A stretch of DNA of 64,000 bases from Ceratobasidium sp. AG-K (GCA_037039685.1 JAWNGF010000002.1:620001-684000); one strand, 5' to 3'; shown: positions 1-12,800, counted from the stretch's first letter. The notes: generated by a model from the letters alone, not told the origin. Translations and numbers: made by a program.

Positions 1-1463
1 TTGACTGCAGCCTTGTCGAATTCATCCTTGTCTTCGTCAATCTGGTCTTCGGCAAAAGCCTTCTTGTTGTCTTCAACATCTGAGTCGCTCTCAATATCGC
101 TCCCAGCTTCCGGGTCTCCTTGAATGACGGATGCGTCAGCTGGCATGTCAGCAACTGGGTTGTTTGCTACTGGCTCAAGCTGGCGCCGCTTGTGCGACGC
201 TTTGTTCTTTGGGGTCTTCTTGCGCTTTGCTGCTCGTTTGCAAATCACAGGCAAAGAGAATACGCTCAAATAAGACTAGAGTTTTTGGTTTGATGTCAGT
301 ATATGCATCCTGTAATACAAGAAAACTCACTGCATACCTTAGCCATTAAATTGACTATGTGAGCCGCACAACGGACTCGAGCACTTGGTCCGCCAAAGGT
401 AGGGAAGTGTTTTTGAAGCTCAAGAGTGAATGTGTCGTTGTTGCTGGCATTGTCCATGCATACAGTAACTAACTAGAATATCAAAGACAATTCAGTTAAA
501 GTGTGGCGATAGAAATACAAGAAAATGTATAACATACCTTCCTTCCAAGTTGGTATTTGTTCAAGCACTTAGCGGTCTGTTGAGCTAAGTATTCACCTTT
601 ATGCCTATGCGACAACCTGTTCCAAATCTGCATCAGTCTGCCTGACAACGCAAGAGGCCAAACTTTTCGACTCACTCAACAAATTCTAGAACAGAGCGCT
701 GCAAAACACCAGCTGCCTGCCAGATTATTACAATTCCAAGGTAGGACTGAGAAGTTGGGGCAGTCCAGCCATCCATTGCAAGGTGGATTGCGTCAATATT
801 CTACATATACAAATTAGCATTCGAACAGAGTCAATTATAATACGCATATACCTTGAAATACTCGGTAACCAGTTCTGCATTGTCCAGGTAAATGCCCTGA
901 AGATCATGGCTGATCGTTGTATGATCAGGGACAATGGTTCCCGAACAAAGCTCCTCAATCATCCCCTTGAATAGCTCGTCTTCTACAAACTCAAAGGGGC
1001 GATGATTGCGAGCGCACCACAACGCCAGGTATGCTCGAAAGCGAGCGTTCGAAAACTGACGGACTGGTTTTGAGGCCAGATCAATAGCACCAAGGCGTGC
1101 GTTGCAGGTAAGTGCACGTCGGAGGAGGTTGTTGGTGCCAGAAGAAGTGTCTTTGCGAGCACGGAATTGAGGGAGATGGTTGGCTGGGTCAGTCTTGCAG
1201 GTGAACTTGAACCACAGAGACCGCTCGCCGTGTTTGTCATACTGGCGGTCGATTGTGACATCGAAATGATTATATACTTCTGATATCCAGGTCCTTCGTG
1301 CAGCATCTGAATATCTCGAGAATTAGAGACATAAAATCGCCTCAGAGCAATGTAACATACCATATATAACTTTGTCATCTAACTCCCAGGCCTGAGTGTC
1401 GCTAAGCTTGTTGATATCCTTTAGGTCTTCTGCCGCAATTTGTGGTACACTTAGGACAGTCAT
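1..1463 (-). CDS. hAT-family transposase, multi-exon, 3' part outside window
   Basis: Role: cut-and-paste transposition of the surrounding hAT element. The start is ATG at 1463. Exon 1 (1361-1463) joins exon 2 (852-1306) in phase. Exon 2 holds a BED-like N-terminal part (WFKFTCK...CNAR) and the core words RAYLALWCARNHRPFEF and GIYLDNAELVTEYF. The exon ending at 800 gives NIDAIHLAMDGWTAP, the usual DGWT hAT core motif. Later exons read HKGEYLAQQTAKCL and VTVCMDNASNNDTF...CAAHIVNL, the classic CxxH-bearing RNase-H-fold segment. A basic then acidic tail runs off the window. Every inferred intron has GT/AG borders and no internal stop was found, so the gene may still be functional. The family assignment is secure; exon borders were set by eye. 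Confidence 0.8.
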
Positions 1464-1809
1464 TTGCAGCAGAGTCTAAGGAACGGTGACTGGAGACGAG
1501 TACCATTAGGCGTGCATTGGCTCTGTTTTTATAGCCTTAAGTCTACATTTGCGCAATTTCTCGTGCATTCTTTTTTCTAGCTAAGTACAGGATCACAAAT
1601 CTTTCCCGCCCTCTCCCGACGCTCGTGCGGCCAGCGGGATTAGTTTGGGCAGTAGAAGCGCCGGGCACCACGGGCATTGGTAATTTTGCCCGGGCTCCAC
1701 CCATCACCGGCACAGCCTCACCCGCTGCGGCCCGTGACCCGACCCAACCAGCCCGCGGCGGGTGGGTATTGGGTAATACCCGGGACGTGCCTGCCCATTC
1801 CCGGCCCTA
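1..1809 (-). mobile_element. hAT DNA transposon, one terminal part (other end outside window)
   Basis: A spliced hAT transposase is followed upstream by a GC-rich subterminal zone (about 1620-1809) with runs of CCCGGG and GGGTATTACCC-like words. Read on the minus strand the outer end is TAGGGCCGGGAATGGGC, matching the hAT terminal consensus (C/T)A(A/G)NG and the usual GC-rich ends. The 8 bp next to it, GTTGTGGT at 1810-1817, would be the target duplication. Its partner lies left of the window, so the duplication is not confirmed. The border is about 120 bp before the predicted start of the NACHT-WD40 gene. Confidence 0.7.
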
Positions 1810-1930
1810 GTTGTGGTCAACCACATTGGAGACAGGCATCAACATACCCTCAACAACTCTATTGATTACAGTAAACCCCCCGAATCGAAGATACGCCTTT
1901 CAAAATCGAGTCGCCATTAGAAGGGTGCCT

Positions 1931-4900
1931 ATGCCGTCTGAGCAAAAATCGCTTGGTGATTTATTCCTGGTCTGCATGCCATGGAGGCGTCGAGCCAACT
2001 CGGATTCCTCTCCTGTTTTGCCCCCCGCTTGTGACCGGGATGCGATTCCATCAGATGGGAATGTTACAGATATAATCTCAGCCTCGGTTATTCCCCTCGC
2101 AGAGATTAACCTCAGTCCCGGAGCAGATACTTCAAAATGGGACACCCTGAAAGTCGCCGTGAGGAGCCTACAAACTAGTCTGGATGTGTTTCCACCACTA
2201 CAGGAGGCTGTGGGTGGATTGCTAGAGTGTGTGGTGAACCTACAGGTATGACAATTTTAGAGGTGATGAAAAAACCTAACAGTCGGTGTTTGGATAGATG
2301 GCCGATCAGAATCGACGAGAATATGAAGCGCTCGCCACAGAGCTTACGACTCTGGTGGATAGTTTGCGAGCAAATCTTCCAAAGGACCGGCCCGCCAGTG
2401 TACCGTATTCGATTGAGAACATTGCTCGGTGGGTATGCAGCTAATCGTTTTCGCATGCTGACTCAATGGTACACAGGTCTCTAGGAGAACTGGTGCCGCA
2501 TATACGACAACAACAAAGCAGATCAGAAGCTCGTGTATTTGTTTCAGCAAGAGACGACGAAGAGGACTTGTTGAGATGCTATCGTCGCGTTGGGGCTCTG
2601 TTTCGTCAGCTACAGGTAAGTAATTGGGTGAGGCATCATGGACGTGAACTCTAACTATGCGTCAGATGGATGTCACCCTCAGTATCTGGCACGCTGTCAC
2701 GGAAGCACAAATGGTACGTCCAACGGGACTTGCAATGCCAAGGAGAAATCCGACTGAAGTTCTGTAGCATCACCAGGAGCTACGACTCCGAGACCTTAAC
2801 CCCGCACACTTGGCTTACTATAACGCTGGACTACCAATGGATATGAATCAGCGTGGAGCTTGTACAGAAAACACCCGAGTTGGAGTACTCGATGAGGCAA
2901 GGTCGTGGGCAAAGAACGACAAGACGCCAAATATCTATTGGATGAACGGAATGGCTGGCACGGGCAAGACCACGATAGCATATAGCTTGTGCAAGCAACT
3001 CGAGGATGCCAAGCAACTGGGGGGTAGCTTCTTCTGCTCCCGTTCGTCACCAGACTGCCGAGACGTGAACCGGATTGTGCCAACTATTGCTTACCAACTT
3101 GCTCAGTACTCGAACCCATATCGGCGGGTCCTGTGCGACGTGCTGAGTAAAGTTCCGGATATGGCCAAACGGCGGATATCTGTGCAGTTTGAAAAGCTAC
3201 TTGTCGAGCCGTTGGAGAAAGTGAAAGAGGCAATCCCAAACGATGTAGTCGTTGCAATCGATGCGCTGGACGAGTGTGCCGATATTGGCGGAATGAAGCT
3301 GGTACTCGATTTGCTGCTTCAGCATGCAAATGGTCTGCCCATCAAGTTCTTCATCGTTAGTCGACCCGAGCCAAGTATTGTTAGTAGGATCCTCCGCTCC
3401 GATTTGTCGAACTCCATTCTACACCTACATGATATCGAGCAGTCTTTGGTTGAGGAGGATATTCGAAAGTATCTAACCGAGGCATTAGCACCTATACAAC
3501 CGTCCACGGAGGTCGTCGAGCAGCTGGCAGCCCAGGCCGGCCGTCTGTTTATCATTGCAGCGACTGTGGTGCGGTACATCTTGCCGGGGGACGACGCTGT
3601 AAACCACCAGGGACGCCTGCTCACCATGCTTGGAGTCACTGCAAATACTCGTCACCGAGACTACGAGGAAGTCGATAGACTGTACTCGACAATTATAGCA
3701 AAAGCGCTGGAAGGAGAACTGGAGGAGAGCGAAATACAGGATAGAAGGCTGGTCCTGTGGACGGTGCTATGCGCTTGCGAGCCGCTAGATTCGTTCACGC
3801 TGGCCGAGGTTCTGGGTATTGAAGTGGATCAGGTGGAACTTGCCATCAAACCGTTTCGATCTGTGCTTCATGTTTCAATGAGAACTGGAGTGGTCTCGGT
3901 GTTTCATGCGTCGTTCCCAGACTTCCTTCTTGACGCCGCGCGTGCTGGAAGGTTCCAGTGCGACAGAACAGCACATCATGATTATCTAGTCAAGCAGTGC
4001 TTCGACCTAATGGCAAATCACCTGCGGTTTAACATATGCGGACTCGAAAGCTCACACCGATTTGATGAGGATGTCCCTGAGATCAAGACTAGGGTTGAAC
4101 GAGCAGTCTCACCAGGGTTGTTCTACACATGTCGGTACTGGGGAGATCATTTGTCCAGGGCTAGCGAAACAGATAGCTCAATGGAATTTCTGAAGGAGTT
4201 TCTGCAATATCGGCTGACGTTCTGGATGGAAGTGCTGAATCTGAAGGGGTGGATGGGGCACGGCGAGGCCGTATTGACGCAGGTGCTAGGCTGGATTCCG
4301 GTGAGTTAGTAAACTCTCCAATGGTGAGAAAACACTGAAAAAATCCAGAAAAATGATCAAGCTGCTGAGATTCGCCAGTTTGCATACGATGCACGCAACT
4401 TCGTTACCACTTTTACCACCAGCGCTGCTTCACTCAGCACTCCTCACCTCTATATATCTATGCTGCCCGTCACGTCGAAGCAGAGCCTTGTGTGGTTGAC
4501 CTACTGGCCACGGACACGAGGTCTACTTCGAGTCACAGGCACAGCCATCGAAACGAGGGGAAGGGCGTTGGCAACCTGGGTAGCGGGATCCAGAGTGAAT
4601 GCGCTTGCTCAATCAATCGACGGCAAGCGACTTGTTTCCGGCTTGTCTGACGGCTCTCTCCACGTCTGGGATGTGTCTAAGGGTGCCCGCCTCGCTGTGC
4701 AGTTGACTAGCCATCAAGACGGTGTTTCATCTGTGGCGTTATCTCCCGATGGTACACGCATAGCATCAGGCTCATATGATGGCGTAATCATCCTCCAGAA
4801 TGCAAATACTGGCACTCCACTTACCACCCCACTTCACGGCCACGAAAAGTGCATTTGCGGGCTTGCGTTCTCTCCCGACGGTTCCCTTCTTGTTTCTGGG

Positions 4901-6598
4901 TCGGAAGACCATACAATTCGCTTGTGGGATGCTCACACTGGCGCAAGGCTGCACAGATCATTCGAAGGTCATGAAGACTGTGTAATGTCAGTCGTCTTCT
5001 CACCAGACGGCAAACGCATAGCCTCCGGCTCTGACGACCGTACCATCCGGATTTGGGATCCCAACACAGGCATGACGGTTGCCGAGCCATTCCTTGGGCA
5101 TACTGATTGGGTCGACTGTGTTGCATGGTCACCAGATGGTATGCGCATTGCGTCAAGCTCACTCGATAAAACAGTCCGGGTCTGGAACTCGCAGACCGGC
5201 GAGATGATAGTTGGACCACTTGAGGGACATACGAACCGGGTGAAATGTGTGACATTCTCGCCTGATGGCATGCGGATTGTATCTGGATCGTTTGACCGCA
5301 CCATCCGCCTATGGAACTCAAATACCGGCGAGCAGATTGCTGAACCGTTCGAAGGACACAGAGGCCAGGTCAGCGCAGCTTTATTTTCTAGGGATGGTAC
5401 TCGCGTTTTTTCTGGGTCAACCGATGGCACTATTAGTATCTGGGATGTGCACTATGGGACGGCCACAGAATCCAGCTCTTCTCGCCATATCAACGCGATA
5501 TTATCGGTTGCTTTCTCTGCCGACGGTACACGCGCGGTATCTGGCTCTGGCGATTGCACGGTCTGCATCTGGGACACACGAGAAGGCGTGTTGCTTTCCC
5601 CACCTTTTACGGGTCACACGGCGCCAATTAACTCGGTGGCATTCTCAACAGATGGTGCACGAGTTGTCTCTGGATCTCGTGATCATACCATCCGAACTTG
5701 GGATGCATACACAGGTGTTTTACTTGCAGGTCCATTTGAGGGGCACACAGCCGGAGTTCGGTCTGTTGCGTTCTCACCCGATGGCAGTCGTATCGTGTCC
5801 GCTTCACACGATTACACAATCCGACTTTGGGACTCGCATACTGGTACACCGGTTGCTGAGCCATTCATGGGTCACACCAGCTGGGCCAATTCGGCAGTGT
5901 TTTCACCTGATGGCACTCGCGTGGCCTCTGCTTCTGGCGACTGCACAATCTGTATGTGGGATGCTCGCGGCGATATCCCCCCACTCTGGAGACGTAACGC
6001 TCACGTTTGCGGTATCTCATGCGTCGTGTTTTCGCCCGATGGGACGCGAGTCGCCTCTGGGTCGGCTGACAACACAATTCTGGTACTGAATGCGCTTGAT
6101 GGCACCGTGCTGCATGGCCCGTTCACTGGGCACACAGACTGTGTCTACTCTGTCGGATTCTCACCAGATGGTAGTCGCATTGTCTCTGGCTCCATGGATC
6201 GTACGGTCCGTATATGGGATATCCAGAGTGGCAGGCTGGTAATTAGTCCGCTCATGGGCCACACTCACGAAGTCGACTCCGTTTCATTCTCTCCTGACGG
6301 CACCCGCATCATATCCGGCTCGTCCGACCATACGGTTCGGTTTTGGGATGTAGCAGTGGCTGAGAAGCCTCAAGGTGCAGCTTTGTATTTCGACCGCCCC
6401 TCCAATGACGAAGGATGGCTGACTGACTCTGAGTCACAGCTATTGCTTTGGCTGCCATCTGATCTTTTCAAACAATTTCCTCTTCCACGCAGTCCTTTGG
6501 TAATTTCTCCACTCGGTGCTCTAAAGGCAGACTACACGGGCCTCCTACTGGGAGAACGCTGGCACGAATGTTATGATGACTCAACCAACTCGAGTTAA
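1931..6598 (+). CDS. NACHT-WD40 STAND (NLR-like) protein, HET-E type
   Basis: Six exons (1931-2245, 2298-2428, 2477-2615, 2666-2713, 2768-4300, 4349-6598) join in frame to 1,471 codons. An N-terminal region of about 260 residues of unknown function contains YRRVGALFRQLQ. The NACHT NTPase follows, with Walker A GMAGTGKTT and Walker B VVAIDALDECAD. The C-terminal half holds 14 WD40 repeats (for example FSPDGTRIASGS...TIRLWD), enough for two seven-bladed propellers. Known relatives (Podospora HET-E/HET-D) are incompatibility or immune-type switches: NTP binding drives oligomerisation and the WD repeats sense a ligand. The effector is not identifiable here. An upstream in-frame ATG at 1811 is possible, but I prefer 1931 because 1811 abuts the transposon border. 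Confidence 0.85.
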
Positions 6599-8911
6599 TG
6601 CTCTCAGTATGACATCAATGTATATTTTCACGCTCGTTACAAACATTAATAAGCTCTGTTCTTGATTTCGTAGCTTTGTTCCTGGGGAACATGCAGTAGA
6701 TATTCTGAAACTGGATTTGATTGAGTAGTATGAGTTGTTGTAAGCGTTCAATCGCACGGAACCCGATTGTATCATTTACCCACGTACATACATTCTGTCT
6801 GGGCTGGATATGCTGCAATGAATTGCGTGCTGAACCGACAAATATGTTGTTTTGAGGCTACTTTTTGCTGAGTGAGGATTGCCGGGCCCAGGCGTTGACC
6901 CCAAAGTAGATTGGCAAGCGGACACCCAAGTTACTGTAATCATAGTATTAAAATGTAGCATACACCTAGGATAACATTTGAGCGAGACAGATTGCCGCGC
7001 ACCGTATCATCATTATCAACTCCATACAATCTGTAACATACAATTGATCCCGCCTCATCCTCCCCGGGTTTCTTGCACTTACCGTTAGCCCTCTCGTACG
7101 GAAGCGAGACCCTGACGCTGATATTGCGTGTCACTTACTATTGTTCGTAGCAGCTACCATTTCTTTAAATTAAGATCTCGGTCAGGATATGGATAGTTTT
7201 CCCTTTATCGTTGACAATTGGCTAATATCCGATTATAAGGTAGGATAGCGACGTTCGGATTCGGCTTGCGATGAACGTCCCTCGAATCGCATCAAGGGGT
7301 CAAATGGGATCCTGCCATCTACTCACGAGCGACACTGCCATATGGAAAAGTGAGAACGTGGGCAAGGAGAGTTAGAAGTAGTGACACACTGGTAGGGTGT
7401 GTGGGTGAAGGTCGCACCATACCTCTCACGTGGAACCTGGCCCCCCAATTTCAAGATGTCACTAAGAGCCTCAGGAAGTGTTTCTTGGTATCCATATCAG
7501 ATGTGAGCGGCACCTGGGATTCAAACCAAGTACGAGCACGGGGAGTGTACGTATTCATAGTTTGTATTGGGCTCGAGTTAGCAACGACTTGTTATGGCGC
7601 TATTCCTTCACCGAAGGTCTTGGGTGTCCCAGACGTTCGCCCTCGGATGAAGACGTTGAGGCCACTGGGCGCAAGTCGTGATGGTCGACGTGGGTATGTT
7701 CTCAGTTGTGTACATCAGGGTCCGTATCGATCAGGGACCAGACACCTGGTGACACTGTCTCGACCACCGTCTCCGCTCTCCTTGTGCTCTTCGTGTCAAC
7801 AGTCCCGAGTCATGTCGATTGAGTGGTCGGACACCTAGCCGGTAAGTGAGCAGAAGGTGTGTCATTTAAGACTGAGTACGATGGCAGATGAGCACGACCG
7901 TGTTCAGTCGATCCTCGATGCACGGCACCTCCCTGACCCCACGCTCTTCTGTGCGCCTTCCATCGATCGGACTGCGACTCTCGGGTGACCTGGAAAACGA
8001 CATCAAACCTCCTCCGCTCTCATGCAGCCATTATTCAAATCACACGAAATGCGAATCACTCTCACCGACCACGCGCCACGGAGCCAACTGGGACCTTCAG
8101 AACTTCTTGACGCAACAAACATCCAATATTTCTTTCTACTTATTCGCAGGGCCCTAAATTCACTCTTTGGCTCCGCATTGGTCTGCAGGTGCTTGGCCTC
8201 CGCTTAAAGTCAATTTTGCTAACCATTTGCCAGTCTCTGTTTGGTCCACTTTTACTCCCAGCGAATTAGTGTGTGCTTGTAGTACTACTTGGCGCGCATC
8301 TTTTGCTTGACGATGGATCGACTTGTCAAATAATAAATAAACAACCATGAAATATTTTCTGGATTGGCGTAGCCTTGGGAAAAGTGAGATGATACAGTCA
8401 TTCTTGTGGCGCCGCTAGCATAGCCACATATTCTCATAAACACTGGTGGCGTGGCTCAGCAAAAATCGCACGTACTAGTAAGGGCTCGTTTGCGTAAACG
8501 AGCCCTTACGAGCCTCAATTAGCACTGCGGGTTTCGCTGAGTGGCACCTTGGTGTGCGACGGGAATCAAAATGGTTCCAGATGCCATAATTATGAGTCAT
8601 GCTAGGACCGCTATCGCCGAGGTTGGCTGTGAGCCGCCCACCACCATCACTTGCACAGCCGACTCGTCATGCTCAGCGATAAACCGCAACAACAACTTGT
8701 ACTATCAACCAAATAACTTCGATTAGAGCTTCTAGGGTATATACATAACTCACGTCCTAGACGTTGGATTTACACTTTAAGTTGACTAGTCCTCAAACGC
8801 AGAAAACGAGCCTTTTCACACTGCGATAGTACTACATCCGGAATTTGAGTCATGTTTACGAGCACATATTCGGACACAAGAATGCGGACTTCTAGTTCGT
8901 ATCAGAAAAAT
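6599..8911. other. Intergenic 2.3 kb, no supported gene
   Basis: No reading frame here has convincing protein character. A plus-strand frame at 7350-7838 is open for 162 codons but looks compositional. A short stretch from ATG 7881 (MADEHDRVQSILDARHL) could be a decayed exon followed by frames near 8022-8207, but I could not join them. The one clear structure is the inverted repeat at 8478-8509, listed separately. Confidence 0.5.
8478..8817. repeat. Possible MITE-like element with a perfect terminal hairpin
   Basis: Positions 8478-8491 and 8496-8509 form a perfect 14-bp inverted repeat (GTAAGGGCTCGTTT) with a 4-nt loop. About 300 bp further, the minus strand of 8795-8815 reads AAAGGCTCGTTTTCTGCGTTT-like sequence, resembling the same arm in inverted orientation. 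This fits a small non-autonomous DNA transposon with AGGGCTCGTTT-type ends, but no target duplication is clear and no second copy lies in the window. Confidence 0.3.
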
Positions 8912-9790
8912 ATGGACCGTGCAGGAGGGCTAATGGTGAGTATGATTTGCCCTTCCCATCCTGTATCAAAGTCTGAGAAAACAACCTGCCCACAATTAGT
9001 CCGGTGCCGAAAACTATACATCGTCGCCAACTGCCTCTCAAAGCGATGAGTTTCAAGGAACCGATCAGAGGATATCAAGACAGCAGAATGTCCACGATTG
9101 TGAGTGAACTTGTCAGACATATCCCCTAATCTTTATCTGGGCTGGGTGCTAGATGTGCTTCCCCCGGCTGTCAGAGATGCGAAACAGGCGTGGACAGTCT
9201 GGTCCCAAGGGATAGCTGTAACGGTAGGAGATTGCTGTATCTTCTGCTTTTATCCTCCGACTAAACCCGTGCTTTAGACCGCACTATTCGCTGCCGTCGA
9301 GGCTCAGCTCTTTAGCCTCATTGATACAACCGAAGGGCTGGCTCCAACTACCCTCACTCAAGCATTCCGCGTCTTCTCCTATCTAGGACTCTTGTCCAAC
9401 CTCCTGGCGACAACCTCTGCACTTTTCGTACTCGAACGCGTCTCGGGCCTCTCTACCCGCGCTCGCAAGTTGAGCCTACTTCCCAACTCTCTTCCTCGAC
9501 AGGTTGCAGACGGTGTACCCCTCCCTGCGGACCTACTTCACCCCTTACGTGAAACTGCGCTACTGCGGGCGTTTGGCATGGATGCGACATGGGCGTACAC
9601 GATTGGGATGTTCTACCTGTTTTCGATCTCGGGATGCGTTTCAATCTTCGTGCAGTTGTCCTTGTATCTGTTCATCCGTGAGCCGGTAGCGATCGCTTGT
9701 GTGTTGACTGGATTGATCCTCTTTGGGTTGACCCCTGTCGCTGTGTTGACTATTAGGATCGCATATGAATTCTTGTTTGATTCGATGTAG
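8912..9790 (+). CDS. Membrane protein of unknown function, 235 aa
   Basis: Four exons (8912-8935, 9000-9099, 9153-9223, 9278-9790) join in phase from ATG 8912. The first donor is a good GTGAGT and exon 1 is only 24 nt. The product starts hydrophilic and continues with VLPPAVRDAKQAWTVWSQG. It then has three to four hydrophobic stretches: one around TALFAAVEAQLFS, one at YLGLLSNLLATTSALFVL, one at GMFYLFSISGCVSIF, and one at AIACVLTGLILFGL. The layout resembles small membrane proteins found in many copies in Agaricomycete genomes, with no assigned role. No signal peptide is evident. The C-terminal exon is certain as coding; the first two exons are inferred from splice signals and phase. Confidence 0.65.
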
Positions 9791-10666
9791 GATTAAATAC
9801 ACACTCATTTCTAATACGAAACCGATTCCTCGCCGCTCCCCCGCCCGACCGTAGCATCCGAGAATTGTGTGATGGTTGGATTTTCCCGGTGGTATGTCGA
9901 ATCTGCATGAGGAAGGGATCCTACATCGAAGCTCAATAGTATGGACCCGGAAATTGTGATACCACTGAGCACCGACGGTAATGCTTTTGAGTATTAGTAC
10001 ACTCCTCGGTTCAGGGATGTATAGTGCCAGCCATTACTCAGGATATTTGGTGCAGTATATTTGAATTTCGACAAGTTGTAGTGGGGTGTTTGGGCACGGC
10101 CATTGGGACCAACATGTCCGAGTAAAGTTACAAATCAGTGAACGAGCGTCGGGAAACCCAGCGCATATGAGGCTACTGGGTGTATTCATGGTCATCCGTG
10201 CCGTGCTGGATAGTTCCTGGGGTCCAGCGGTATAGACCCAGCTTGCGTCATGGTGTTTCCATTATCCACACGGTGAGATTAAAATTGGTCATCAAGTCCT
10301 GACCTGCTCAATTGCCAATTAAGGCTTGGCTGTTCATGTTATTTATTTTTACCACAACCCAAGTACCAATCCAGAGACCTGCGTCGCCAAATAATCACCC
10401 GTTCGTAGGCGGTATTAGCTGATATATTTCCTCGATACCCCGCTGGGCTCATAGCCAAACCCCAACGAATACTCCATGTGATTTCGTTGGCCCGACCCCA
10501 CACCAACCTAAGCGAGACTTGAAAAAGAAAATTTCTTCCTTGGCCCTTTAGCTGCGGTAGCGGATGGTATTGCGTTAGTGGAACATATAATGGCGCCTTA
10601 CAGCTTTCAGCTCAGCTATATCAACCCGTTGCATGATGATGCTCCTTCGTAACTCGCTCCGCTGCC
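9791..10666. other. Intergenic 0.9 kb
   Basis: I see no gene, repeat or RNA. The right part is presumably the promoter of the permease. A pyrimidine-rich stretch precedes its start, but no clear TATA box was picked out. Confidence 0.5.
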
Positions 10667-12635
10667 ATGTCGCAGTCCCCTCCTCATTCTCAGGTGAAAA
10701 TTGCGTCCTTGGACGAGAAAGACCGTGATGTGGAGAAACGCGGGACGGAAAGCCTAGGAAGCGTGGAGGAGGCTCATGGCGATTACAGTGAGAATGAGGC
10801 GGGTTGGGATTATGCTTTCAACTAACACGCTACCGGTCTAGCAGGCGGGCAGACACCTGAAAATGGAGTTCACCGGCGCCTCAAAGCGCGCCATTTGTCT
10901 ATGATTGCCCTAGGGGGCACAATCGGTACCGGGCTTTTTGTAGGATCTGGAGCTGCACTTGCCAAGGGTGGTCCCGTAGGAGTCCTGCTTGGTTATGTAA
11001 GTTGTATATCCTTCGCTATTCGCGAGCTCATGAGACCACCTTAGACAATTATGGGTACAGTAGTGTATACCGTAATGATTGCTCTAGGCGAGATGGCCAC
11101 TTTGTTCCCTGTTTCCGGCGGATTTATGCATTATGCGTCACGATGTATGCGCTCTCTTTCTATAATCTACCTCAATACTCACTTGTTTCCGCCAGTCATC
11201 GACCCCTCCGTCGGGTTTGCGCTTGGAATCAACTACTGGTACTGTTGGGGTATCGGGCTGCCAGTAGAGCTCACCGCTGCTGCCATCGTCATTCAATACT
11301 GGAACACCTCGATCAATATTTCCGTCTGGGTCACCATTCAATATGTCCTCATTTTGATTATCAACTACATGGGCGTTCGGTGGTACGGCGAGTTCGAGTT
11401 TTGGTTCTCAGCCATCAAGATTACGGCTATCGTCGGCCTCATCATCCTTGGTATTGCAATTAACTGTGGTGCCGGCCCGACTGGCGCTGGGTACACCGGG
11501 TTTCGTTACTGGGTGGATCCTGGTCCATTTAACCAGATACCGATCCATGGCGGGGATAGCTTCATCCCGGGCTCTTGGGGGAGTAAGTACTCCGAATTTC
11601 TCTGTGTCTTGTCGATGACTAAATTCTTGGCTTCAGGGTTCCTCGCATTTTGGAGCGTTTTTGTGCAAGCGGCGTTCTCTTTCATCGGAACAGAGATCGT
11701 CGCAGTTACTGTCGGGGAAGCCGAGCACCCACGCCGTAACGTTCCGAAAGCCATCCGACGAGTTTTCTGGCGCATACTTCTGTTCTACGTGATTGGTATC
11801 TTAGTAATCGGTCTAAATGTCCCTTATCACTCCCCGGATTTGATCAACAACTCGGGCACAAACGCCAGCGCAAGTCCTTTTGTTATTGCGATCAGAACAG
11901 CTGGGATCAAGGGACTTCCGAGCGTGGTCAACGCAGTCATCCTTATTTCCGCTTGGAGTGCTGGAAACTCGGATGTGTATGCGAGCTCGAGAACGCTGTA
12001 TGCGCTCGCGATTGAAGGGCAGATCCCATCCTTCTTCAGGAAATGTACCAAGGATGGATTGCCTATCTGGTGCGTTCTTGTAACGTCGCTTTTTGGCTTG
12101 CTCAGCGTGAGTACTGGCGTTCAGGGGCGAATCAAATGCTAATTCTACTGTGTTGTAGTACTTGAATGCTGGATCCGAAACCGCCATAACGGTTTTTACA
12201 TGGCTTTACAACATCTCCTCTATTACTGGTCTGATCAGCTGGTTCGTTATCCTGATCGCCTATCTGCGAATGTACTACGGCCTCAAACGACAGGGGCTCT
12301 CACGAAAAGATTTCCCGTACGTCGCTCCATTCCAGCCCTATGCGTCTTGGTTCGGGGCAATCTTCGTTGGGCTGGTGATATTCTTCAACGGGTTCACCGT
12401 CTTCCTTGCTGGCAACTGGGACGTCTCCTCGTTCGTGGCCGCATATATTTGTCTGCCCATTTTCGGAATTTTATGGGCGGGGTGGAAGTTCGGCAAAGGT
12501 ACTAAATGGGTAACCCTGGAAGAAATGGACTTTGTGACAGGAAGGAGGGAGTTGGATCGGATGGATGCAGAGCAGGCGGCGCTGTACAAGCCCCCAACAG
12601 GGTTCGTGCAGAAGTTATGGGCCTGGATGTTTTAG
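10667..12635 (+). CDS. Amino acid permease (APC superfamily, yeast YAT type)
   Basis: Role: proton-coupled uptake of amino acids across the plasma membrane. The start ATG opens a hydrophilic N-terminal tail (MSQSPPHSQVKIASLDEK). Exon 1 ends at 10787 and exon 2 starts at 10842, restoring the family signature HLSMIALGGTIGTGLFVGSG. Later exons carry the GEMATLFPVSGGF helix, ALGINYWYCWG, and FIGTEIVAVTVGEAEHPRR, the conserved consensus loop that follows helix VI. ASRTLYALAIEGQIP precedes helix IX. The C-terminus is hydrophilic (GRRELDRMDAEQAALYKPP). About twelve hydrophobic helices are visible in order, and five or six introns of normal size are needed. Substrate range cannot be read from sequence. 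The gene appears intact. Confidence 0.9.
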
Positions 12636-12794
12636 AGATAGATCTAGCTTTCCTATTGTATTTTACGATAAAAGTAGATTGGAAGATATAAAGTCGCATT
12701 ACTCATTTGATTAACCCGCATATGGCTCCTTTAGCTTCGCTGAACAAGCTGGATGACCAGTCTTGACATCCCAGGGTACTGTATTCTATCGAGT

Positions 12795-12800
12795 CACGTG
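12795..12800. promoter_or_regulatory. CACGTG E-box upstream of Ku70
   Basis: GAGTCACGTGTC lies 66 bp before the Ku70 start codon. CACGTG is the core site of bHLH factors. A longer palindromic version sits before the next gene (RFC subunit), suggesting a shared regulator. Confidence 0.35.

Noticed and set aside
7495..7530. tRNA-like T-arm on the minus strand (GGTTTGAATCCCAG)
   Set aside because: The loop lacks the invariant C, and no acceptor, D or anticodon arms could be folded around it.
7350..7838. 162-codon open frame
   Set aside because: No domain character, no plausible partners, and it overlaps other open frames; probably chance.
9392..9790. Start of the membrane protein at 9392
   Set aside because: That codon is TTG; the frame is open upstream and joins exons back to ATG 8912 with good splice sites.
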